From the NCBI GenBank assembly GCA_029260195.1, contig JAJDDS010000118.1, forward strand, positions 1 through 5,130: DNA of 5,130 nucleotides, read 5' to 3'. Below, piece after piece: positions 1 to 5,064 of the stretch. Origin of the DNA: Phycisphaerae bacterium. Its GTDB lineage: Bacteria; Planctomycetota; Phycisphaerae; UBA1845. Both the position numbers and the translations under genes were made by a program. The notes beneath the pieces are model-generated. The model was given only the letters and a program-made list of their open reading frames with translations, made no database searches and was not told where the DNA came from. Numbering within the stretch: position 1 is the stretch's first letter; each line of letters begins with the position of its first letter.

Positions 1-1
1 A

Positions 2-130
2 TCCACGCCGCCCGACATCGAGCATGCGGGGGGATGGGTGTCGGCAATCTCCGCCGTTGTGCTCGTGGCGCTGATGGTGAACGGCATGGGTGTCCGAATC
101 CGACGGTCCGCCGACAATCACGCGGCGTGA
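2..130 (+). CDS. C-terminal end of an unidentified membrane protein (partial)
   Basis: The frame starting at base 2 is open from the window edge to a TGA at 128-130 and gives 42 residues. Codon third positions are mostly G or C, as in the real genes here. The peptide has a hydrophobic stretch of about 20 residues (WVSAISAVVLVALMVNGMGV) followed by RIRR and a short polar tail ending DNHAA. That reads as a final transmembrane helix with a positive, probably cytoplasmic, end. It could be the last helix of a multi-pass protein or a single C-terminal anchor. The family cannot be recognised from so little sequence. The gene converges on the FG-GAP gene, whose stop lies 66 bases further on. I see no clear stem-loop terminator with a T-run in that gap, only the short palindrome CCAGCTGG at 139-146. 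Confidence 0.5.
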   Translation, partial: STPPDIEHAGGWVSAISAVVLVALMVNGMGVRIRRSADNHAA

Positions 131-196
131 CGGAAGAACCAGCTGGACGCAGCAGCGCGGTGGTGCGGCGGCCGAACTTCGTGAACACCCGTCCGA

Positions 197-3100
197 TCAG
201 TCTCCGGTGAAGGCAACTTGGAACCCGCCGAAGTCCGCGAAATCTACGTCGCCGTCGATGTCGAAGTCGCCCGCGGAGCACTCGGGTGCGTACCCGGATT
301 GGCAGTCGGGGTCGCCGGGGCATGCGTCGTCATCGTGTCGAGCGCCGATCGCAACCAAATCTCCTTCAATAGAGATCGAATCGCCGAAGAGATCGTCTTC
401 GGCGGCGTGAATCCGGATCAGCTTGGTTTCTTCGACCGAACCCACGCCGTCGTACCGGAACATGTAGATCGCGCCTGAATTGCAGTACCATGCGGCGTCC
501 GCGCACGCGTCATCGTCTCCATACGCGCCGACCGCGATAATTTCGCCTGACACGTCCACCTCACTGCCGAAATGGTCCTTCACATCGGCGTCCGATGTAC
601 GGAGTATCGCATCCTCGACCCAGCCGGATCCGTCGAATGCGAACACGTAAACGGACCCACTGCTCTGTCCCAGCGCGTCATGATGCGGGTCCCCGACGAC
701 AATCAACTCGCCGTCGGTCGCCACGGAAGCGCCGAAGCGATCTCCCGGTTCACCGTCGGAGGAGGTCAACTTCGCCTCCTCCGTCCACTGGCTGCCGTCG
801 AAACGGTACACGTACGCCGCACCGATCGCGTTGCCGCTCGGCGGCGGCAGGATACTCCCTTCTCCCGACGCACCAACCACGGCCAAGTCTTCCGCGAGGG
901 CCACGGACGTACCGAACCTGTCGGCGGATTCACCGTCGGATGCGACGAGTTTGACTTCCTCGACCCATTCCGACGAATCGTACCGATACACATACGCGGC
1001 GCCGGGGCCGTCATCGTTCAAGGCGCCGGAGTTGTCCGCGTTCCATGCGCCCACGAGGGCCACATCTCCGTCCAGGCTCACCGATCGGCCGAAGGACTCG
1101 CCCGAGGCGGCGTCGGAGGCGGTCAGCTTGACTTCCTCAACCCAGACGCTTCCGTCGAATCGATACACATGTGCAGCCCCCGCCCCCATCCCAAACTCGT
1201 CGTTGGTAGACGCTCCGATCAGTGCAACATCTCCGCTGATAGCAACGGAAGTTCCGAATTGGTCGTACGCTCCCGGCTCGGCGGCCGTAAGTTCGAGCGG
1301 CTGATCGAGCACGCAGAGCTCCACGCAAGCGGCGTTTTGGCATACGCCCGGCGCGTCATCGATAAAGCAAGGTCCTCCTTCCGCGGGCGCCGTGTCGTGG
1401 CTGCACCCGCTAATTGCGTCGCACGCATCAACCGTGCAGTAGTCGCCGTCATCGCACAGAGCATCCAGCGGATCGTGCGATACGACACCCGTCTCCGGAT
1501 CACACGTGTCCTGCGTGCAGGCGACGCCGTCGTCAAGGTCAATCGGCGTTCCGGGCTGGCACAACGCCGCGCCGTCATCGCATGACTCGACACCCTTGCA
1601 CGGATTGCCGTCATCGCAGTGGGCATCCACCGTGCAAGAGCACCCTTCGGGCGGGCAATCTACGCACGCTCCATTTTGACATTGGCTGTCGCCCTCGCCG
1701 CAGATCAGCCCGTTCGCAGCATCATAGTCAGCGACACACCCGAGTTCCGGGTCGCACGTGTCCGTCCAACACACGTACCCGTTGTCGCAATACGCGTTGT
1801 CGGGCAAGTGGAAAACGAGGCCCGTCACTGGATCGCATCCGTCTATCGTGCAATCGACTTCATCGTCATCGACTTCGACGCCCACGCCGGGAACGCAGAG
1901 CAGTGTCTGCAAGTCGCAGAATTCAACGCCGGTGCAGAGATCCCCGTCGTCGCACGCGGAGTTCTCGGTGCAATTGCATTCGTCCGGAACGCCGTCCCCG
2001 CCTGGGGGAAGAGTGTCGTTGTCCACCAGTTGACAGTCGTCCGGCGTACCATCGCCCTGGCAGTCCTGACTCGTTCCCACGAATACGTCGCGCGTGTCGA
2101 TCGCGTCGTTACCGTTGCAATCCTCCAGGAACCCGGTGAACAGATAGACTGATCCGGCTCGACATTCGGGGTCGTCGACGCAAGCGTCGTTGTCGTGAAT
2201 CGCGCCGACGATGACGGCGTCGGAACGGATCGACACCGCGAGTCCGAAACGGTCATCCTCGAATGCATCGGAGGCCGCCAGCTTGACGTCTTCCGCCCAC
2301 GCGACCCCGTCGTAACGAAAGACGTACGCGGAGCCCGACCGACAATCTGGATCTTCAGGGCACGCATCGTCGTCGGTGTATGCGCCCACGACGAGCCGCT
2401 CTCCGCTGAGGGCCAGCGCGCTGCCGAAGGACTCACCGCCGGTCGCGTCCGACGCTGTGACCTTCGTCTCTTCGATCCAAACCGCGCCGTCGAATGAGAA
2501 AATGTAGAATGCACCCGCCAGGGAACCGGCCTCATTGTCCCCTGGGGCTCCGAGGAAGGCGACGTCGCCGGCGACCACAAGACCCGTGCCGAACCTGTCC
2601 CCCGAGCCGGCATCGGACGCGGTCAGCTTAGCTTGTTCCAACCAATTCGACCCGTCAAATCCGTAGGCGTAGACCGACCCCGAATCGCAGTTCGGGTTCC
2701 AGGGACAAGCATCGTCGTCAAACATCGATGCCACCATGACCAAGTCCCCGCTCACAGCCACGACACCGCCGAAACGATTATCGTCGGCGCCGTCGGAGGC
2801 GGTGAGTTTCGCCTCCTGGATCCAACCGATTCCGTCAAATCGAAAAACGTACGTCGAGCCGGAATTGCAGTTGAGTTCACCCGGGCATGCGTCGTCGTCG
2901 CGCGAGGACCCGACGACCGCGACATTGCCGTCAATGGCCACCGCGTTGCCGAACTCGTCGAAAGGATACGGGTCCGCGGCGAAGAGCTTGGCCTCCTGCA
3001 TCCACTCGTTGCCGTCAAATCGGAACACATACGCCGCACCCGCGCGGATTCCCATGTCGTCGTCCCAATAGGAGCCGACCAAGGCGACGTCACCGCTGAT

Positions 3101-3553
3101 CGCGACGTCAATACCGAAACGGCTGCCCGCCTCAACCTCCGCGCCCACGATCACCGCCTCCTCCTGCAGCAATCCTCCGTCAAGGCTGTAGACATACACG
3201 GCGCCCGAACCGGAGCCGGCTACGTCGTCATCAGACGCGCCGACAAAAACAACGTTGCCCTCGATGGCCACCGTTCCTCCGAAATGGCTGTCGGCCGTCG
3301 GATCAAGCACGGCAAACTCAGCCTGATCATTCATACGACACTGATCGTCCAATGGCAGCCCGGGCGCGCGCGACGCAAACATCAGCACGAGCGCCGACAC
3401 GACAATCGGGAGAACCACGAGACATCCGGCCGGACTCGCCTTCGCCCGCGGCATTCCGAGCCCGGAGCGCAAGCGACGGGTCATGCACGCGAGACCCCGC
3501 GCGCCGCGCGAATGGAGACTACTCAAGTGACAGGTAGAATCGGTGATTGCCAT
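197..3553 (-). CDS. Exported FG-GAP repeat protein with Cys-rich insert and C-terminal dockerin-like EF-hand
   Basis: Predicted exported protein of about 1118 residues; function unknown, likely surface or extracellular by architecture. I chose the ATG at 3553 because AAGGGGGTG (3560-3568) sits 6 bases upstream; a GTG at 3562 lies inside that site, and ATGs at 3484 and 3454 lack a comparable one. Residues 45-60 are a hydrophobic export segment after an unusually long, basic N-region. Residues 77-472 hold seven FG-GAP repeats (FG at 91, 146, 201, 261, 321, 376, 436), enough for a seven-bladed beta-propeller. Residues 478-747 hold 35 cysteines: a 'DCNGN...GDGVPDEC' stretch, then two tandem 16-Cys modules resembling Dictyostelium-type CTDC repeats. 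Residues 754-1089 hold six more repeats (FG at 766, 821, 880, 940, 995, 1056), the last lacking its final strands. Residues 1096-1107 form one EF-hand loop with Asp at positions 1, 3, 5, 7, 9 and 12, as in half a dockerin; such tails are common in planctomycete exported proteins. No enzyme motif is seen. The true start is the least certain point. Confidence 0.92.
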   Translation of the reverse strand: MAITDSTCHLSSLHSRGARGLACMTRRLRSGLGMPRAKASPAGCLVVLPIVVSALVLMFASRAPGLPLDDQCRMNDQAEFAVLDPTADSHFGGTVAIEGNVVFVGASDDDVAGSGSGAVYVYSLDGGLLQEEAVIVGAEVEAGSRFGIDVAISGDVALVGSYWDDDMGIRAGAAYVFRFDGNEWMQEAKLFAADPYPFDEFGNAVAIDGNVAVVGSSRDDDACPGELNCNSGSTYVFRFDGIGWIQEAKLTASDGADDNRFGGVVAVSGDLVMVASMFDDDACPWNPNCDSGSVYAYGFDGSNWLEQAKLTASDAGSGDRFGTGLVVAGDVAFLGAPGDNEAGSLAGAFYIFSFDGAVWIEETKVTASDATGGESFGSALALSGERLVVGAYTDDDACPEDPDCRSGSAYVFRYDGVAWAEDVKLAASDAFEDDRFGLAVSIRSDAVIVGAIHDNDACVDDPECRAGSVYLFTGFLEDCNGNDAIDTRDVFVGTSQDCQGDGTPDDCQLVDNDTLPPGGDGVPDECNCTENSACDDGDLCTGVEFCDLQTLLCVPGVGVEVDDDEVDCTIDGCDPVTGLVFHLPDNAYCDNGYVCWTDTCDPELGCVADYDAANGLICGEGDSQCQNGACVDCPPEGCSCTVDAHCDDGNPCKGVESCDDGAALCQPGTPIDLDDGVACTQDTCDPETGVVSHDPLDALCDDGDYCTVDACDAISGCSHDTAPAEGGPCFIDDAPGVCQNAACVELCVLDQPLELTAAEPGAYDQFGTSVAISGDVALIGASTNDEFGMGAGAAHVYRFDGSVWVEEVKLTASDAASGESFGRSVSLDGDVALVGAWNADNSGALNDDGPGAAYVYRYDSSEWVEEVKLVASDGESADRFGTSVALAEDLAVVGASGEGSILPPPSGNAIGAAYVYRFDGSQWTEEAKLTSSDGEPGDRFGASVATDGELIVVGDPHHDALGQSSGSVYVFAFDGSGWVEDAILRTSDADVKDHFGSEVDVSGEIIAVGAYGDDDACADAAWYCNSGAIYMFRYDGVGSVEETKLIRIHAAEDDLFGDSISIEGDLVAIGARHDDDACPGDPDCQSGYAPECSAGDFDIDGDVDFADFGGFQVAFTGD
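209..280 (-). other. Single dockerin-like calcium-binding loop at the protein C-terminus
   Basis: This encodes the last residues of the FG-GAP protein. GDFDIDGDVDFADF contains Asp at EF-hand positions 1, 3, 5, 7, 9 and 12, followed by GGFQVAFTGD and the stop. Dockerins normally carry two such loops; only one is present. In planctomycetes, similar tails end many secreted proteins and are thought to act in anchoring or sorting. That role is inferred here from the family, not shown by this sequence. Confidence 0.7.
287..1294 (-). repeat. Second FG-GAP repeat block (five full repeats plus one cut short)
   Basis: Six FG-containing repeats are spaced 55, 59, 60, 55 and 61 residues apart. Each full repeat runs FG-x-S-V-(A/S)-(I/L), (S/D)GD-(V/L)-A-(L/V)-(V/I)-GA, an acidic loop, AYVYRFDG, then W-x-EE-x-KL-x-(A/S)SD. 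Only repeats 5 and 6 have the cysteine-bearing loop form (for example DDDACPGDPDCQSG). The sixth repeat stops right after this loop and runs into YAPECSAG and the EF-hand, so the AYVFRFDG and W-x-EE strands are missing. Confidence 0.85.
1313..1642 (-). repeat. Cys-rich module, copy 2 (16 cysteines)
   Basis: Residues 638-747 of the FG-GAP protein. The sixteen cysteines are spaced 2, 6, 6, 6, 7, 14, 5, 16, 6, 5, 6, 12, 9, 5 and 4 residues apart, almost the same as in copy 1 immediately before it. Characteristic pieces are CDDGNPCKGVESC, DGVACTQDTCDPETG and CDDGDYCTVDACD, which resemble the CTDC-type repeat of Dictyostelium proteins. It is probably a disulfide-rich extracellular module. Confidence 0.75.
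1655..1978 (-). repeat. Cys-rich module, copy 1 (16 cysteines)
   Basis: Residues 526-633 of the FG-GAP protein. The sixteen cysteines are spaced 2, 6, 6, 6, 7, 15, 5, 16, 6, 5, 6, 12, 7, 5 and 3 residues apart. Characteristic pieces are CDDGDLCTGVEFC, DEVDCTIDGCDPVTG and DNGYVCWTDTCDPELGC. It begins at a 'GDGVPDECNC' stretch and is followed directly by copy 2, with a period of 112 residues. The protein copies have clearly diverged, so the duplication looks old. Confidence 0.75.
2138..3325 (-). repeat. First FG-GAP repeat block (seven repeats)
   Basis: Seven repeats have FG dipeptides spaced 55, 55, 60, 60, 55 and 60 residues apart. The spacing follows loop type exactly: repeats 1, 2 and 5 have a short acidic loop without cysteine (for example DDDMGIRAGA) and a 55-residue period. 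Repeats 3, 4 and 6 have a loop with two cysteines (for example DDDACPWNPNCDSGS) and a 60-residue period. Repeat 7 also has the Cys form. Seven such units fit one closed beta-propeller with acidic, possibly calcium-binding, loops. Confidence 0.85.
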
Positions 3554-3559
3554 CTGCCC

Positions 3560-3568
3560 CACCCCCTT
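3560..3568 (-). promoter_or_regulatory. Ribosome binding site of the FG-GAP gene
   Basis: On the minus strand AAGGGGGTG differs from the ideal AAGGAGGTG at one base and lies 6 bases before the ATG at 3553. It supports that start over the GTG at 3562, which falls inside the site, and over the downstream ATGs at 3484 and 3454. Confidence 0.55.
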
Positions 3569-3636
3569 TGAGATTTGTCATCGAACGCCGCGATCGCCGG
3601 CTCAAGCCTCGAACGCAAGACCCCGCTACAAGAGTC

Positions 3637-3714
3637 ATGCGATCCGGCAAGGTGCCTTCAAAGCCCATCTTCCGAGAATTGATGATTCGCTGATGGGCAA
3701 GCGGCACCGCGCAT
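3637..3714. repeat. 78-base nested palindrome (multi-stem hairpin)
   Basis: Four perfect inverted pairs are nested around one centre. ATGCG (3637-3641) pairs with CGCAT (3710-3714). GGTGCC (3651-3656) pairs with GGCACC (3703-3708). GCCCATC (3663-3669) pairs with GATGGGC (3692-3698). GAAT (3676-3679) pairs with ATTC (3685-3688) around the loop TGATG. That gives 22 base pairs separated by small internal loops. There is no T-run on either side, so it is not a standard intrinsic terminator. It may be a leader RNA structure of the FG-GAP transcript, an extragenic palindromic element, or a binding site. Confidence 0.5.
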
Positions 3715-3788
3715 TACCAACCTGCGCTGAGCATGCACGACCCATGGACCGCATTCCAGGTGGATTTTATGGAGTTTCATCAATTGAG

Positions 3789-3805
3789 CCCCTGACGCCC
3801 CCTGA
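3789..3805. repeat. Direct repeat of CCCCTGA at 10-base spacing
   Basis: CCCCTGA occurs at 3789-3795 and 3799-3805, one DNA helical turn apart, upstream of the aldolase gene. Such phasing can mark a regulator binding site, but the element is short and may be chance. Confidence 0.25.
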
Positions 3806-3811
3806 GCAGGT

Positions 3812-3835
3812 ATAGAGCGCGTGACCTCGCTCTGT
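3812..3835. other. Small hairpin upstream of the aldolase gene
   Basis: AGAGCG (3814-3819) pairs perfectly with CGCTCT (3828-3833) around an 8-base loop. One T-G and one A-T pair can extend the stem outward. No T-run follows, so terminator activity is doubtful. It could lie in the aldolase leader or be an operator. Confidence 0.3.
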
Positions 3836-3968
3836 CCGACGTTTGGTGGCAGCGAGCTTGCGCAACTACTGGGCGACCGCGCCACCCCTCATGTCCACGC
3901 TCGACGCGTTGCCTTATCTCACGGGCGAGGCTAATCTGACGGGCCGTCGACGTGCTGTGAAACGATCC

Positions 3969-3973
3969 AGAGG
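3969..3973 (+). promoter_or_regulatory. Ribosome binding site of the aldolase gene
   Basis: AGAGG lies 7 bases before the GTG at 3981. With the family length, it settles the start at 3981 and not at the upstream TTG (3843) or ATG (3891). Confidence 0.55.
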
Positions 3974-3980
3974 CACGACC

Positions 3981-4625
3981 GTGAGCCGAAGAAACGACAT
4001 CCTAACCGAGATCGAGCGACGCAAGGTCAGCGCCATCGTGCGGAGTGACGACGGGCAGCTCGCAACCGACGCGATGGAAGCCGCGGTCGCCGGCGGGTTT
4101 CGAATGGTCGAGTTCACCCTCACCACACCCAACGCCCTCGAATCCATCGCTCGATTCGCCAAACGCGACGACCTCCTCGTCGGCGCCGGAACCGTTCTGA
4201 CCACCCAACAAGTCCACGCCGCCGTCGACGCGGGAGCGCGGTTCATTGTATCGCCGGTCTGCGATCCGGAGGTCATCGCCGAAGCAGCCCGACTCGACGT
4301 CGTCAGCGTCCCCGGTACCCGTACGCCCACCGAAATGATGAACGCCCACCGCTACGGCGCCGACATACTCAAACTCTTTCCCGCGCCAGCCGACGTGATC
4401 GATTTCCTCCGCGCCGTCCGGGGACCACTCCCCCAACTCCGCATCTTCCCCACGGCTGGTGTCGACGCCGACAATTTCGTCGACGTGCTAGGCGCCGGCG
4501 CATTCGGCGTCGGATTCGTGCGATCCCTGTTCACCCCGGCGGACATGGCCGCCCGCGATTTCACCGCGATCGAACGCCGCGCCGCCACCATCTCCGAACG
4601 ACTCAACACCGTGAGAAGCGACTGA
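3981..4625 (+). CDS. eda: KDPG/KHG-type aldolase (2-dehydro-3-deoxy-phosphogluconate aldolase family)
   Basis: Cytoplasmic class I aldolase that would split 2-keto-3-deoxy-6-phosphogluconate (or a related 2-keto acid such as 4-hydroxy-2-oxoglutarate) into pyruvate and an aldehyde, the last step of Entner-Doudoroff or sugar-acid breakdown. From the GTG at 3981 the product is 214 residues, the usual family length, and spans one TIM barrel. Visible landmarks: Glu44 in VEFTLTT (E. coli Glu45), GAGTVL at 68-73, SPVCDP at 91-96, the Schiff-base Lys131 in DILKLFPA (E. coli Lys133), and FPTAGV at 156-161. Two sites differ from E. coli Eda: Arg49 in LRT is Thr48 here, and the GGS phosphate-binding segment reads GFVRS (178-182). 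The fold and chemistry are well supported, but the exact substrate, phosphorylated KDPG or another keto-acid, is not. It begins a likely two-gene operon with the HAD gene 19 bases downstream. Confidence 0.92.
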   Translation: MSRRNDILTEIERRKVSAIVRSDDGQLATDAMEAAVAGGFRMVEFTLTTPNALESIARFAKRDDLLVGAGTVLTTQQVHAAVDAGARFIVSPVCDPEVIAEAARLDVVSVPGTRTPTEMMNAHRYGADILKLFPAPADVIDFLRAVRGPLPQLRIFPTAGVDADNFVDVLGAGAFGVGFVRSLFTPADMAARDFTAIERRAATISERLNTVRSD

Positions 4626-4644
4626 CGACTGAGCGAGACCCCAA

Positions 4645-5064
4645 GTGCGAATTACCGATTTCCAGGCGATCACCTTCGACTGCTACGGAACGCTCATCGA
4701 CTGGGAAACCGGAATCCTCCGTTGTCTGCGACCGTGGGCCAAAACCGCGGGCATCGACGCCGACGACCAGCAGCTCCTCCAAGCCTTTAACCGCGCCGAA
4801 GCCGCCTGCGAGATAATCTCGCCCACCGCTCTCTATCCCGACATCCTCCGCGACGTCCACCGCGAAATCGCCGCCCAATTCGACACCGAGTCCAACGACG
4901 CCGACGCCGAAAGGCTCGCCCGCTCGGTCGGCAACTGGCCCCCGTTCGCGGACACCGTCCCCGCCCTCGAACGACTCAAACGCGATTTCAAGCTTGATTC
5001 CCTCGTAAAAACTTCTGGCGTTTTTGGGCTTGCGGTGCGCCGCGTGCGGGTGATTCTGGGTTGA
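4645..5064 (+). CDS. Truncated haloacid dehalogenase type II-like HAD hydrolase (probable gene remnant)
   Basis: The GTG start at 4645, 19 bases after the aldolase stop, has only a weak site (GAGCGAG, 4631-4637). Residues 1-117 look like the first half of a type II haloacid dehalogenase-like HAD protein: motif I is TFDCYGTLIDWE with the nucleophile Asp12 and Thr16, a helical cap region follows, then SVGNWPPFADTVPALERLK. In relatives, K-L is followed at once by a strand ending in the S-N motif II, then the motif III lysine and motif IV acidic residues, over about 220-240 residues. Here the frame instead reads DSLVKTSGVFG...RVRVILG and stops at 139 residues, so all later catalytic motifs are missing. 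The codon style also changes at base 4996. The product is therefore probably inactive. The intact ancestor was more likely a phosphatase-type hydrolase acting with the aldolase than a true dehalogenase, but this is inference. Confidence 0.8.
   Translation: MRITDFQAITFDCYGTLIDWETGILRCLRPWAKTAGIDADDQQLLQAFNRAEAACEIISPTALYPDILRDVHREIAAQFDTESNDADAERLARSVGNWPPFADTVPALERLKRDFKLDSLVKTSGVFGLAVRRVRVILG

Larger units (their letters stand above)
3569..3968. other. Divergent intergenic region without a convincing gene
   Basis: This is roughly 400 bases between two genes transcribed away from each other, so it should hold both promoters. Short open frames occur on both strands, but none has a recognisable product or a good ribosome binding site. 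A frame in phase with the aldolase is open from a TTG at 3843, but the extra 46 residues do not resemble the family. No promoter is convincing; the best for the aldolase is TTGCCT (3909-3914) with GCTAAT (3930-3935), a short 15-base spacer. The region contains a nested palindrome (3637-3714), a direct repeat (3789-3805) and a hairpin (3812-3835). I see no tRNA-like sequence. Confidence 0.6.

Noticed and set aside
90..410. Open frame on the + strand of 106 codons running from the first gene's end into the FG-GAP gene.
   Set aside because: It mostly lies opposite the FG-GAP C-terminus, is low in complexity (Ser, Pro and Lys rich), and overlaps the more plausible frame ending at 130.
572..3571. 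Long, nearly continuous open frame on the + strand opposite the FG-GAP gene (longest piece 572-1585, continued at 1619, 2195 and 2633 in the same frame).
   Set aside because: This frame is codon-aligned with the minus-strand gene, so a stop could arise only where the gene uses TTA, CTA or TCA, which are rare in GC-rich coding DNA. The translations are Arg- and Val-rich with repeated shadows of the FG-GAP repeats. It is a composition effect and not an antisense gene.
3590..3597. Octamer palindrome GCGATCGC, the same as the cyanobacterial HIP1 motif.
   Set aside because: It is a single occurrence in GC-rich DNA, and nothing else suggests a cyanobacterium.
3637..3714. The nested palindrome as an intrinsic terminator.
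   Set aside because: There is no T-run after the stem on either strand, and it lies between divergent promoters where no transcript should end.
3658..3885. 75-codon open frame on the minus strand in the intergenic region, with other short frames at 3519-3707 and 3543-3815.
   Set aside because: They overlap one another and the palindrome, and have no recognisable product or good ribosome binding site.
3843..3980. Upstream extension of the aldolase from a TTG at 3843 or an ATG at 3891.
   Set aside because: The added 30-46 residues do not resemble the family, the resulting protein would be too long, and the GTG at 3981 has AGAGG at the right distance.
4002..4436. Minus-strand open frames opposite the aldolase and HAD genes (such as 4002-4436 and 4603-5091).
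   Set aside because: They are shadows of well-supported + strand genes with clear family motifs.
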